This document shows positions 42,922 through 57,900 of a stretch of 64,000 nt of DNA, piece by piece. The notes under the pieces are model-generated. The model made no database searches. It was given only the letters and a program-made list of their open reading frames with translations, and had not been told where the DNA came from. The position numbers and the translations under genes were made by a program. The stretch is from NCBI GenBank assembly GCA_002433025.1, contig DJGZ01000064.1, positions 1-64,000 on the forward strand, written 5' to 3'. Origin of the DNA: Bacteroidales bacterium UBA5833. GTDB taxonomy: Bacteria > Bacteroidota > Bacteroidia > Bacteroidales > Lentimicrobiaceae. Every line of letters starts with the position of its first letter. The first letter of the stretch is position 1.

Positions 42922-45900
42922 TTACCTGATCAGCGTTACAGTGCCATAGGTTTTTTCAGGCATATTGCTGCGCTTACCTACATCGTTGCCCCGCCAGATG
43001 GTCCCATCCTTAAAGATGGCGGTAGCTTTCCACATGTAGGTATCCTGAGGCAGCAGGTTTCCGTTGAATACGCCATTCCATCCTTCAGCCGGAGCGCCGT
43101 TGGCATCCAGTTCGCTCGATGTCCAGAGGAGATTTCCCCAGGTGTCATAAACCTCAATGGTATACTTACTCAGGTTGATACCCACCGGTTTGAAGAGCCT
43201 AACTGCTGCATTCGGGTTGTTGGGTGAGAAGGCATTGGGTACCCATAGCCCTTTGAACATCAGGCTGTAGTCTACTTTAAGGGTGTCAGGGCAGCCGAAC
43301 TCATTGATGGTAACCAGGGTCACTGCATAGGTTCCGTCGCCGGGGAAGTCAACCACGGGTTCGATTTCGAATGATTGTATGCCTGTGCTGAAATCCCACT
43401 CATAAGCCGTTGCGCCAATGGAGCCGTTGTTGAAAAGTACCCTTCCCTGTGTATTTTCATAGTTTTCCGTCAAAGAAAAGGCGCTGATGGGTTTGGGGTT
43501 TACAACCAGGGTGGTGGATGCGGTATCGCGGCAACCAAAGTTGTCAACCACAATCAGTTCAACATTGTAGGTTCCGGTATTCTTAAATACGAAGTGGGGA
43601 TTCTGAACACCGGCCAGGCCAAGCATGTTGAGCGAATCGCTGAATCTCCACCACCATTGCCCGATTGTTGTGTCTCCGGTTTCGGTAAGGTCGTTGAACA
43701 AGGTGTGGTTGTTCTGACAAGCCAGGCTGTAGCTGAAGTTGGCTTCCGGCAGATTGTGCACGGTGAGCGGGTGGCTTGTAGTATCGGTGCAGCCAAGTAC
43801 GTTGGTAACGGTGAGCAGGGTATTGTATATGCCGGGCTTGTCGTATCTGTAAGCGGGATTTCTGGCAGAGGTGGTGTCGTAAACCGAGTTGGGGTCGCCG
43901 AAATCCCAGAACCAGCGGTCAATCTTTGATCCGGTCCATTCCGACTGATCGGTATAGATGGTGTTGCTGTTCAGGCAGACATCCGGAGCAAAGAACCTGG
44001 CGATGGGCGATGTAAGTACGTTAACAGTGATGGTTGTAGTATCGCTGACGGACTTACCCGAAACGGTGGTTGACACAATCAGGCTTACATGGTAGCTGCC
44101 GCTCACTTGATAGGTATGGGTTACCGAAGGACGTGGCTCATTGTATATCAGGGTGTCACCGTCGCCGAAAATCCACTCCCACCTGTCAATCGGATTACCG
44201 CAGATTGAGTAATCCTCGAATGTAAGGGCGTGCCGTTCGCAGCTCAGGGTGTCAACCGATGCAAATACCGCGCTGATGCATGGCATGCGTTCAACATCCT
44301 GTGTAAATACTGCCATGCAGCCATGTTCCGAAATGGTGGTCAGGCTCACATTAAAGATGCCAGAAGTGTTATAGAAGTGGCTCGTATTGGCAGGGCCTGC
44401 AGTAAGGGTGTCGGATGTGCCGTCGCCATAGTTCCAGATCCAGGTAGCGATACCTGAGCCATTGCCAGCCGACAGGTCAGTGAAGTAGATGGTGCTGTCG
44501 CAGGAGCCGGCAACATAGCTGAAGCCCGGGACAGGAAGTTCAAGCACTTCTACCCGCTTGTAAACGGTAGTCTGGCAATTGTTGATATCCGTTGCAACCA
44601 GCGAAACCAGGTAGGAACCGGTATTCTGGAAGAAATGGACCGGGTTGCGCAGGATTGAGGTGTTGTGAATTCCTGAATTGACATCGTCGAAATTCCATTG
44701 GAAGGCAACCAGTGAATCTCCGGCCGGTGCAATCAGTAACGGGTTGAACAGGGTGGTGTCGCCATGGCAGGTTACCGTATGTTCAATCTCAACCTGAAGA
44801 CCTTCAGGAATACATACTTCCTGAATCAGGGTATCCACACAGCCGCGCATGTCAGTAACAACCAGCTGCACATTGTAACAACTGTCCGTGTGATAGAAGT
44901 TGTGATGCGGATGCTGAAGTGTTGAAGTATAGCCGGGGGCAAAGGTCCATTCCCAATTGGTGATGGCCCCCATGTAGCTCGAAGAAGCATCCTGGAAGTA
45001 AACCGATCCGTTTGAACAGGCATTGGTAATATAGCTGAATGCTGCAACGGGCGCGGGGAATATCTGCACCGGCATGGTGATGCTGCCCTGGCAACCGCTG
45101 ATGCTGGTTACGGTCAGGGTAACATTGTATAATCCCTGTGCTGAATAATGGTACTCAGGGTGCTGCAAGGTTGAAGTATCGGTGCCTGGCGCTACGTTGG
45201 GATCGTTGAAATTCCAGAACCATCCGGTGATCTGTTCTCCGGTTACTGCATACGAAAGGTCACTGAAACTGGTTGTGTTACCGGTGCAGCCGCTTACAAA
45301 ACTGAAGGCAGCTACAGGGATGGCGCCGATATTCACTGTTTGTGTGATGCTGTTGGAGCAACCATCGTTGTTGAACACGGTCAGGGTAACCTGGAAACTT
45401 CCTGCTACATTGTAAACATGAACCGGGTAAGTGACATTTGAAACAGGTGTTCCGTCGCCGAAATTCCATTCGAAAGATGCGATGGAGTTAAGGTCCATAA
45501 TTGCGGTATCAGGCTCAAATGCTACAGGTTCGCTGACGCAGGTACCGGAGGTGATGATATAGGCCACTGCCGGCGGAGGAGTGATAACCACGTCATGTTG
45601 CACACTGTTTATACATCCGCTGGCGCTGGTTGCTTCAAGGGTTACAGTGTATGTTCCGGCCGTGTTGAAGATATGAACCGGATGCTGCAGGTTGGAAGTG
45701 TTGGCAATACCTGAAGCGGGATCGCCGAAGTTCCAGAGCCATTGTACAATTACAGTGCCGCCATTGGTAGCTGTAAGGTCGGTAAATGCCACCTGGCTTC
45801 CCTGGCATCCTTCGTCGAAGGTGAATTCGGCAACTGGGCCGGGTACAATCACCACATTCATACTTGAAGAGGCATCGCAACCCTGCAGGTTTGTAATGGT

Positions 45901-48900
45901 CAGTGTTACGGTATATACACCGGCATTGGCATATACATGGCTTACATTCGGATTGCCCGGTGCAGTGACCAGTTGTGTGTTGCCATCGCCGAAGTCCCAG
46001 AACCATGAGGTGATTATGCTGCCATTGGTTACAGACAGATCGTTGAACTGCACTTCTGAGCCGGAACAGGCCGGTGCATTGAATCCGAACATTGCCTGCG
46101 GGCCGGGAACCACACTTACCGGATGAACAGCTGTTGCTGTACAACCCTGGTCGTCGGTAATGGTCAGGCTGACGGTGAAAATCCCATGGGTAGCATAGAT
46201 GTGTTGAGGATCAGCTTCCACCGAAGTGGTGCCGTCGCCAAACTCCCAGAACCAGCTAAGGGTGGTGGCAGGATTCACAAAGGTTGAACTGGTAAACTGA
46301 ATGGTATCGTTTGAACATGCATTGGTGAACACAAAGTCAACAACGGGAGCCGGAGCTATGGTAATGTCCATAGTAGTCGTATCGGCACAAGTATTGGCAG
46401 TGGTCACAATCAGGCTGACAGTGTATGTGCCGGGTTGTGCATAAGTATGTGCCGGGTTCTGCAGCGTTGAGGTGTTGTTTACCCCTGAAGTCGGATCGCC
46501 GAAATTCCAGTTCCAGTTGACGATGTTTCCGCCGCCGTTGGTCTGCGAAAGGTCGGTAAATGCAACCGGTTCGCCGAGACAAGCCGTAGCTGCATCGAAA
46601 TTGGCCACAGGATTCGGGGATACCACCACCTGGCGGGTAACGGTATTTTCGCACCCCAATGATGTGCTTATATTCAAAGTTACATTATAAACACCCGGGT
46701 TGGCATACTGGTGAACAACATTCGGGTTATTGGGGAAAGTAACAGTAGTTGAGTTTCCGTCGCCGAATATCCATTCCCATTCTGCGATATATCCGCTTGA
46801 AGCGTATGACAGGTCGTTGAATACAGTGGTAGTTTCGAAACAGGTAGGCTCGCTGAAGCTGAAGAAAGCAACCGGCAGCGCGCTAACTGTTACCAGATGG
46901 CTTACTGAGTTTGAACATCCGGCAGTATCGGTAACAGTGAGAACTACGGTATAATCTCCGGCAGCAGCGTACATGTGCTGAGGATTTTGCAGATTCGACT
47001 GTCCGCCATCACCAAATTGCCATGCGTAGCTTGCTATCGCATTTACATTGATTACTGTTTCGTCGGCAAAGAAGCTGGTAAGTGATGAAGCACACGATGC
47101 TTCCCAGGTGAACTCAACAGCAGGAGCTTCACCTACAACAACCTGCTTGGTAATAGTGCCGCTGCAATTGTTGAAGTTGGTTACCGTAAGGGTCACATTG
47201 TAAGTTCCCGGAGCACTGAAAATGTGCTGGGGATCTTCAAGATCCGATGTGTTGAAAATTCCGGATGCAGGATCGTCAAAATTCCATGCCCAGCTTACCA
47301 CATTGCCTGCGCCGTTGGGGAAGGAGGCATCCTGGAAGTTAACCAGCAAGTCTTCGCAAAGGGTAGTGTAGTAGAAGTTGGCAACAGGATTGGGCGTTAC
47401 TGTTACCTGTGTAGACCAGGTATTTTCACAGCCGAAGGAATTCAGCACGTTGAGTGTTACTTCAAAGATACCCGCATTGGCATAGGTATGCGCAACATTT
47501 GGATCATTGGGGAAGTAAATGGTATCTGTGGCAGATCCGTCACCGTAATTCCATACCCAGCGTGTAATGTAACCATTTTCGGTCGATGACAGGTTGTGGA
47601 ATTGTGTTGATTCTCCCATGCAATTGGGGGTGTCGAAACTGAAGAAGGCAATGGGTGTACTGCGGATTTCAACGATGTGGGTGAGTAATGATGAATACCC
47701 TGAAGTATCTGTTGCCGTGAGTGTTACGTTATAGGCCCCCGGAGCCGGGAAGGTATGGGTCGGATTCATTTCATTGGAATAGAATCCGTCGCCGAAATTC
47801 CAGTGCCATACTGCAATTGCATTGATGTCGGTAACCGACGGATCAACCTCGAAATTTGTGGGTTGGCCTGCACAAACCGGGCTCCAGGTAAATTCGATAT
47901 CCGGAGTCTGGTTGATGAAGATTACCATTTCGTCGCTGTAACTGCCGCAATATGAGGCGCTTTCAGCCGTCAGAATCAATGTGACCGATCCGTTGGAAAT
48001 GTCTCCGGCACTTGGTTGATAGGTCGGGGTGAGGGTATTGCCATTTATGAAGGTCCCGTTTCCGGTGGAAGACCATGCATAACTTAAGGCATTGGTGACC
48101 GATGCTCCCGAAACCGTATGGTTGCACAGCTTACAGATCGTCACATCCGGTCCGGCGTTTACCTGGGCCAGCGGAATGATGGTAAGTGACTGGCTGTCGG
48201 TGGCATCAGCACACGGAGGATTTGAAGCAATAAGGGTTAGTGTTACACTGCCTGCAGCAATATCGGCCGGACTGGGGATGTATGTAGCTGTGAGGGACGA
48301 TCCATTGATGAATGTACCGGTTCCGCTGGTGGTCCAGATTACCGTTGCATAATCGTAGGCCACGGCATCGGCAATGACGTACTGTTCACCCTGGCAGATC
48401 TGCCCGTCGGTACCTGCATCTGCAAGCGGAGCATATCTGATAAGCAATGTCATATCATCGGAATCGCTTCCTGAGCATGGCATGGATGAAATACCGGTTA
48501 AAGTCAGCACTACGCTGCCGGCAGCGATATCGGCCGGGCTTGGGATATACTCCGGATTTAAAGCATTGGCATTACTAAAGCTTCCTGAACCCGATGATGA
48601 CCACAGCAGGTTGCTGTATCCTGCAGCCGAAGCTGTCATCAGCGTATAGGATGAACCTTCGCAGATGGCTGCATCAATGCCTGCATTTACCATTACTTCG
48701 CGCTGAATGTTGAGTTGCTTGTAATCGGTTACCACCGGACAAGCGCCGTTGCTGGCTGAAAGGGTCAGAACCACCGATCCGGCAGCTATATCAGCAGTAC
48801 TGGGGGTATATGTAGGATTCAGGGTGTTGATGTTTACCCAGCTACCTGTTCCTGATGAACTCCAGACCAGCATGGCATAATTGGCTGCAGAAGCATCGTT

Positions 48901-51900
48901 AATGGTGTAGCTTGAGCCTTCGCAGATGGTTTCATCAAGACCTGCATCAACCAGTGGCGTTTCGCTGATGGTGAGGGTTTTGTTATCGGCTATAGGATCG
49001 GTACAAGGTGCCAGCGGATTCACGGTAAGTGTAAGGATTACATAACCGTTGGCAAGGTCTCCGGCACTTGGGACATAGGTAGGCATTATATTGCCGGCAT
49101 TCACCAGTAAACCGCTTCCGAATGAAACAGTCCATTGCAGACTTGAATAATTGGTGGCAGATGCGCCGGTTACAGGAGCCGGACCGAAGCAGATATTCAG
49201 GTCGTCGCCGGCATCAACCGTAGCGCCAGGGGTAATGGAGAGCACCATAAAGTCTGACTGATCACTGCATGGACTGTTGCCATAGGCAGTAAGGGTAAGG
49301 GTAACATTTCCGGCGGCAAGGTCAGCAGCTGAAGGAATGTATGTTGCATTCACTTCGGTAGGATTGGTAAAGGTGCCGGTACCCGAGCTGGTCCAGAGAA
49401 TATCTGAATAGTTTGCTGCTGAGGCGCCTGCAAGATAGAAGTTGTCGCCATAGCATGCTTGTCCGTTAGGGCCGGCATTGGCCTGGGCTGCGCCGTTTAT
49501 GGTAAGAATCAACGCATCGCTGGCCTGAACCGAACAAGGTGCGATAGGATTGGCGGTCAGCGTAAGGAATACCATACCATTGCTGATGTCGGCTCCGCTG
49601 GGAATATAGGTAGGCGTAAGTGTTCCGTTATTTATAAAGACACCTGTGCCGCTTGTACTCCAGTTAAGGCTTGAGTAATTTGAGGCCGAGGCTCCTGAAA
49701 CAATAAACTGGGAACCACCGCAGATTTCTGCATCAGCACCTGCATTGGCTGTGGCTTCAGGAATAAAATACAATACCAGATCATCAGAAGCATTGGCGCA
49801 TGGGCTGTTTGCATATCCTGTGAGGGTAAGGGTTACAGTACCGGCTGCTATATCTGCAGGAGATGGATTATAAATGGTAACCAGGGTGGCATTGTTTGAG
49901 AAACTTCCTGTTCCGCTGCTGGTCCACTGTAAAGCCAGATAATTGGAGGCCGTTGCATCGCTGATGGTATAGGATCCCGGAGGGCAAATGGCCGCATCGG
50001 TTCCGGCAAACACCTGAGGTGTGCGCACAATGGTCAGTTGCATGGCATCGGTCACATTTCCGGTACATGGGGCCAACGGTGTGGCAACTAAGCTGAGAAT
50101 TACTCCTCCGTTGGTGATATCGGCCATACTGGGTATGTAAGTAGGATTAAGCGTATTGCCATTCATAATTACCCCGGTTCCGCTGCTTATCCAGCTGATT
50201 GACTGATAGTTTGCAGCCGAAGCTCCTGAAATGGTATGCTGCATGCCTTCGCAAATGGTTACATCAGCACCGGCATTCACAGTTGCAGGCATGGAGAGAT
50301 TCAGGATTATATCGTCGCTTACATTACTGCATGGAGCATTGGCATAGCCGGTAAGGGTAAGGGTTACAGTTCCGATGGTTATATCCTGAGCTGAAGGATT
50401 GTAGGTTGTAACCAGTGCATTTGCATCGCTGAAGGAGCCTGTTCCGTTAGTGCTCCACTGAAGCATGGTTGCAAAAGCTGCTGTGGCTGTAGTGGTGGTG
50501 TATGGTCCGGCGGGGCAAAGGGTAGTATCATCACCGGCAAAAATCTGAGGATTGCGCGATATGGTGACAACAGTAGCATCACTGGCAGCAGTTGCACATG
50601 GAGAAACCGGTGTGGCAGTCAGGCTCAGAATTACTGTGCCGTTTGTGATATCGGCAATGCCCGGGAGGTAGGTCGGGGTGAGCGAATTGCCGTTAATAAA
50701 TGTTCCGGTCCCGGATGTAGCCCAGTTTAATGACTGGTAATTTGAAGCCGATGCTCCGGTAATACTTATCATGCTGCCTTCGCAGATCAGATGATCAGGC
50801 CCGGCATTGGCTACAGGAGCATTTGAAAGCAACAGCACAATATTGCTGCTTGCCGGTGAACAGGGGCTGTTTGCATACCCTGTTAATGTCAGGGTAACAG
50901 CACCATTGGTAATATCTGCAGCTGAGGGGGTGTAAACAGTTACCAGGTTGTTGGGGCCCGAGAAGGTGCCTGTTCCGGTGGTTGTCCACTCAATATAGCT
51001 GTAGTTTGAAGCTGTTGCAGTGCTTGTGGTATAAGGGCCTGCCGGACATAAACTCATGTCGTTACCGGCAAATACCATAGGAGTCCGGGTGATATTCAAC
51101 TGCATGGCGTCAATGGCCTGAACTGCGCACGGAGCCAGCGGGTTGGCTGTAAGGGTAAGCGTCACCCAGCCGTTGTTGATATCGGCAACACTCGGTATGT
51201 AAGTCGGTGTTAAGGTATTGCCGTTCACAATGGTACCACTGCCCGAAGTTGTCCAGAAAACAGACTGGTATCCCGATGCAGTTCCGTTGACAATCACATT
51301 CTCACCTTCGCAAATCAGGCGGTCGGGGCCGGCATTGGCTACAGGTGATGGTACAAGTACCAGCACAATATCGTCGCTTACATTTGAACACGGGCTGTTG
51401 GCATAACCCGTCAGTGTCAGGGTTACCGATCCGTTGCTGATGTCGGCGGCACTCGGGCTGTAAACGGTTACCAATGAAGTGGGATCGGTAAAGGTTCCGG
51501 TTCCATTGGTTGTCCAGAGTAAATTTGTATAGTTGCTGGCAGTTGCACTCAGGGTGGTGTACTGGTTGGGCGGGCACAAACTTGTGTTGTTGCCGGCAAA
51601 TACCTGGGGTGCGCGGTTAATGGTTACCATAAGCGCGTCTGTTGCCGGGTTGGCGCAGGGGGTCATGGGCCATGCAGTCAAAGTAAGTGACACCAGCCCG
51701 CTGTTGATATCCAGCGCACTGGGGATGTATGTCGGAGTGAGTGTGTTTCCGTTCAGGAACAGGCCTGAACCGGTGGTTGACCAGCTCAACGACTGATAGT
51801 TGCCGGCAGTGGCCAGCGAAATATTGATGTTGCTGCCTTCACAGATGTTAAAGTCAGTTCCGGCGTAAGCCGTGGGTGCATTGGATATGCTCAGCAGCAT

Positions 51901-54900
51901 GGAACTTTGCGCTGCCATGGTGCATGGGCCGAATCCAACAGCCGAGAGCGTAAGTATTACACTTCCGGTTGAAATATCACCAGCCGAAGGTACATAGGTA
52001 GGATCAAGGTTGCCATTGTTCACAAAGAACCCTGAGCCTGAACTTGTCCAAACCAATGTTGAATAATTGGTTGCTGTTGCATCGGTAATGGTATAGTTCG
52101 ATCCGGCACATATACTGGCATTGGAACCTGCATCTGCATCCGGCTGAGGAATTACACTTACTGTAATGGTGTTTGAAGGAGCTGATGTACATCCGTTGGC
52201 ATCGGTTACGGTTACAAAATAGTTACCCGCGGCGCTTACCAGGATGTTGCGGGTGGTCTGCCCGTTGTTCCAGAAATATCCGGCATAACCAGCAGGCGCC
52301 GAAAGAGTTACTGATTCACCATCGCAAATGGTGGTGGGGCCCAGCGCTACAATAGTGGGAGGAACAGCAGGTGAATAAACTGTTACCACTATTACATTCG
52401 ACGGATCGCTGATACATCCGTTGGCATCAGTTACCTGCACCGAATAACTTCCCGAAACTGTTACAGTAATGCTTTGGGTTGTTTCGCCATTCGACCATAA
52501 ATATCCGCCATATCCGGCAGGTGCGGTAAGCATTACACTACCACCACTGCAGAACATAACAGGACCGTTGGCAACAATAGTTGGTGTTGGCGGCTGAAGC
52601 ACAGTAACGCTTACCGGTGCCGAAGGCTGACTCGAACATCCGATATTGTCGGTGACAATTACAGTGTATGAACCTGAAACTGATACAGTTATACTTTGGG
52701 TTGTTTCGCCATTCGACCAGAGATATGAAGCATATCCAGGAGTTGCTGTCAGTACCACACTGCCTCCGTTACAGAACGTAGTCGGGCCATTGGCAATGAT
52801 AGCGGGTGTTGCAGGATAAGGATTTACATTTACGGTTACCGATGCCGATGGCATGCTGCTGCATCCGTAAAGATCGCTTACTGTTACAGAGAATACACCG
52901 CTTGATGTAACCAGAATACTTTGGGTTGTTTCACCGTTTGACCACAGGTAGGATGCATATCCGGCTGGAGCCGAAAGGGTTACACTACCGCCTGCACAGA
53001 AATTGAGTGGTCCGCCGGGTGTGATTACCGGGGTGGGCGGCGCAGGATGAACAGTTACAGTTACATTGGCCGAAGGCAGGCTGGTACAGCCAAATGCATC
53101 GGTTACAGTAACATTGAATACACCGCTGGTGGTTACTGTTATACTCTGTGATGTTTGTCCGTTGCTCCACAAGTATGACGCATATCCGGCAGGAGCCGAG
53201 AGAATAACACTTCCACCCTGGCACAGATCGGTTGGTCCGCTGGCGGTTACATCAGGAACAAACAGCATGTGAACATTTACAGTTATTTCATTTGACGGAA
53301 GACTTGCACAACCAGCTGCATCACTGGCTACCACTGAATAAGTACCATAAGTATTTACGATAATACTTTGGGTGGTCATTCCGTTCGACCAGAGGTAAGA
53401 AGCATATCCGGCAGTTGCAGTAAGCTCGACACTTCCTCCTTCGCAGAATTCAATAGGTCCGTTGGCGGTGATTACCGGAGCAACCGGCATAGGATTAACG
53501 GTTACAGCGAGGGTAGATGTATTTCCGTTTCCGCATGTGTTCTGCGGAGTTACAGTTATATCGCCTGAAATGGCCGTTATTGAGAAATCAACAGTAATGA
53601 TGTTGGTTCCGGTTCCGGCAACCACTGTTGCTCCGGCAGGAACTGTCCACTGGTATGCTGTTGCACCGCTCACAGGATTGATTGAGTAAATCACACCTGA
53701 AGTATTCTGGCAAATGGCAGCAGGGCCCATGATCATGCCCGGGTTTCCGGGAAGAGGACTAACAGTTACTGCATAAGCAGCTGACACTGGGCCACTACCG
53801 CATGCACTTGAAGCAGTTACGAATATGTTGCCTGAAACTGCCGACATGGAGAAATCAACCACAATGCTTGAAGTATTGGCTCCGGAAACAATAGTAGCTC
53901 CCGAGGGAAGAATCCAGTTGTATGAAGTAGCATACTGTACTGGAATTACTGAATAAACAACTCCTGCCTGGCCGGCACAAACATTCTGTGGTCCGCTGAT
54001 TACCGGTGAAGCGGTTGGCAGGGAGCTGATGGTGAGTGTCATGGCATCGGTATGTGAACCAAAGCAAGGTGCTGCTCCCTGAACTGTCAGGATCAGATTT
54101 ACTGAACCTGCTACGCGATCGGCATTTGAAGGAATATAGGTAGGAGTGAGTGATGCTGCATTTACCAGTGTTCCGGTGCCCGAGGATGTCCAGTTAAGCG
54201 TGGTGTACCCTGAAGCTGTTGCACCGGTTACATTATAACTAACGCCGAAACAAATCTCAGCATCAGGGCCGGCATTGGCCAAAGGCCCGTTGGCAAAGGT
54301 AATTACCATTTCGTCACTGATATTTCCAGTACATGGTGCGCTCGAAACTGCTGTTAATGTAAGGATTACATTTCCGTTCAGGTAATCCTGAGCACTCGGA
54401 ATGTAAGTCGGGCTGAGTGTATTACCGCTGACAAGAGTTCCGGTACCGGTGCTGCTCCAGCTGATGGCTGCATAGTTGGTGGCCGAAGCTCCTGTTACAG
54501 TATAGCTGCTTCCGCTGCAAACCTGTGCGTCAGGACCGGCATATGCTGTAGCTGTATTCAGAATGGTAAGCAGCATATTGTCCTGCAGATTGGTAAAGCA
54601 GGGTGAGTTGCCTTGTACATGCATGGTAAGGGTAACAGCGCCTAAAGCTACGTCGCCTGCACCCGGTGTATATGTTGGATACAGGGTATTCTGGTTGGCA
54701 AAGGTTCCTGTTCCTGAAGATGTCCAGTTAATGCTTGAATAATTGCTTGCCGATGAAGTACTTACGGTAAATGGAGTGGTGCCGCAGGTGCTGCCGTCAA
54801 CTCCGGCGCTGGCGGTTACTGGTGCTCCGATGGTAAGTATCATCTGGCTGGCTGTCTGATTGTTGCAAGGACTTACTCCTGTAGCAGTGAGGGTGAGTGT

Positions 54901-57900
54901 TACCGAGCCGGCAGCAATGTCGCCTGCACTTGGGGTATACACCGGATTTACCAATGCACTGTTTGAGAAGAAACCTGTTCCACTGCTGGTCCAGTATACT
55001 GATGAATAATTCGCAGCAGAGGCGTTGATCAGCTGATAAGTGCTGCCACAGGCAACTGCATTGGGGCCTGCGTTGGCAACCGGCAATCTTTGAATGGTAA
55101 GCACCATAAAATCAGCGGCAACAGTGTTGCATGGAGGTGCTCCCTGAAGGGTCATTGTAAGGATAACTGATCCTGAAGCAATATCTCCTGCACTTGGGTA
55201 ATACACCGGATTAATAGCAGCTGTGTTGCTGAAAGTTCCCGATCCGCTGCTGCTCCACAACAAGGTTGCATAACCACTTGCAGTAGCTCCCGAGAGTGTA
55301 TAACTCTGTCCTTCGCAAATGGAAACATCAGCACCTGCATTGGCCAATGGACCAGCCTGCAGATTGAGGTTCATAGCTGAAGTGACTTCGCCTGTGCAAG
55401 GAGCAATGGCTGTAGCATGCAAAGTGAGTGTTACCTGTCCGTTGGTTACATCACCCTGCGAAGGAGTGTAAACCGGAGAAATGGTATTGGCTCCTGTTAT
55501 GGTTCCTGTTCCATTGTGAGTCCAGTAAATGGTAGCATAATTCGAGGCTGTGGCTCCGGTTACCTGGAATGAAGCTGTTCCGCAACTGTTGGCATTGGGG
55601 CCGGCATTGGCCTGAGGGGTCAGGTTGAATGTCAGCGTCATGTTGTCTGAAGCAGTGGTATTGCATGGAGCAAGGCTTGAAGCAGTAATTGTAAGTACAA
55701 CCGAACCTGAAGCAACATCTGCAGCACTTGGATAATACTCAGGATTTACCAGTGTAGTATTGGAGAAAGTTCCGGTTCCGCTGGTGCTCCAGGTAATGGT
55801 TGAATAATTTACTGCTGATGCTCCTGTAAGTGAATAACTGTCGTTGCCACATACTGCATCATCACTACCTGCCGAAACTGTTGGAATTGGTGCAAATGAA
55901 AGCACAAGTGCATCGGAAATATTATTGGTACAAGGTGAATTTCCTGTTGCAGTAAGTGTCAGGGTTACGTTGCCTGATGAAATATCAGCAAGACTGGCAA
56001 CATAGGTTGGATTGATTGAACCCGGGTTGATAAATGTTCCGGTTCCTGAAGTTGACCATGCAAGTGTATTGTAGCTGCTTGCAGTGGCGTCAGTAATTGT
56101 GTAATCTGAGCTGCAGCTCACTGCATCGGCACCGGCATATACCTGAGGCTGACGGGTGATGGTCAGTATCATGATATCGGTGGCAGGAGTGCTGCATGGA
56201 GCTGTTGCAAAAGCTGTGAGTGTAATGGTAACACTGCCGGCTGTGATGTCGGCTGCGCCGGGAGTGTAAGTTGGGGTAAGTGTGGAACCATTGGCAAATG
56301 TTCCGGTTCCGCTGCTGCTCCAGCTAAACAATGTACTGTTTGAAACCGAACCACTCAGGGTATGAGTGCTGCCTTCGCAAATGGCTGCATCGCTGCCTGC
56401 ATTGGCTGTGGCCGCCCTTTGAATGGTGAGCACCATCTGATCTGCTGCAGTATTGCTGCAAGGAGATGCTGCAGTGGCTGTGAGGGTAAGTATAACTGAG
56501 CCGTTGGCGATGTCGGTAGCACTTGGGGTATAAATGGGGTTGATGGTGTTTTGTCCCGAGAAGCTTCCCGATCCTGATGTGCTCCAGCTTAATGTACTGT
56601 AGTTGGATGCTGTGGCTGTAGTTACCATAAAGGTTGAACCTTCACATACTGATGCGTCAACACCAGCATTGGCCACAGGCTCATTCAAAAGGGTGAGCAG
56701 TTTGCTGTCGGTAACCAGCTGTGTGCAGGGTGCGTTGCTCATCACCTCGAGGGTAAGAACAACCGAACCATTGGCAAAATCAGCTGCACTGGGCAGATAA
56801 GTCGGAGTAAGAGTAGTCTGGTTGATGAATGATCCGGTTCCGCTGCTTGTCCATGTAAATGAACTGTAATTGGTTGCAGCAGCACCTGTTACCAGATAAG
56901 AAGAAGAACAGGTAACATCATCAGTACCTGCAAAAGCAGTAGCTGCCGGAGTAATGGTGAGCAGCAACTGATCTGTTGCAGGGCTTGAGCATGGCGATAC
57001 CGGACTTCCGGTAAGGGTAAGCACAACAGAACCATTGGCTATGTCGCTTGCACCCGGGGTATACACCGGATTGATAATGTTTGGATTACTGAATGTACCA
57101 CTTCCGGATGTTGACCAGGTGATCAGTGATGTGTGAACTGCCGAAGCGCCATTGATGGCAAAGGTATTTCCGGCACAGATTGAACCATCGTTGCCGGCAT
57201 TTACTACCGGGCCTTGATTCAGGTTGATTCTAACAACATCTGAAGTGCTTCCTGTACATGGTGCTGTTGCCTGTGCTGTTAAGGTAAGATCAACAAAGCC
57301 GGCGGCAAGGTCTGCTGCACCGGGCACATAGGTGGGCGACAAGGTGGTGGCATTCGACAAAGTACCGGTTCCCGAACTTGTCCACAACAGACTGCTGTAA
57401 TTGGAAGCTGTAGCTCCGCTCAATGTTACTGCTGCATCGCATGAAGTAACATCGGGGCCGGCATTTACAACTGGCAATGTATTGAATGTAAGTATCATAA
57501 GATCGCTTACCGATCCTGTACATACGCCGGCGGCTGTTGCCTGTATGGTTAAAACTACTGAACCATTGGCGATATCAGCTGCACTCGGGTTGTAGGTTGC
57601 ATTAACGATTGCCGGATTGGTAAACGATCCGCTGCCTGAGGTGGTCCAGCTTACTGAAGCATAATTGGCAGCAGAAGCTCCTGATAATGTATAGGTTAAT
57701 CCTTCGCAAATGGTAGCATCGGGGCCTGCATTTACTGTAGCCATCCGGTTAATTGTCAAAAGCATATCGTCGGTAACCAGCATATTACATGCTCCGGTTC
57801 CCTGCACCGACAGGCTGATGGTTACACTTCCGGCAGCTACATCGGCCGCACTGGGAATATAAGTAGGTGTAAGTGTGTTTTGATTCAGGAAAGTTCCGCT

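Noticed and set aside
43375..43929. A 184-codon plus-strand frame (and many similar ones) inside the giant adhesin gene
   Set aside because: These frames mirror the repeat period of the minus-strand gene, have no family content, and are by-products of biased codon use in repeats.
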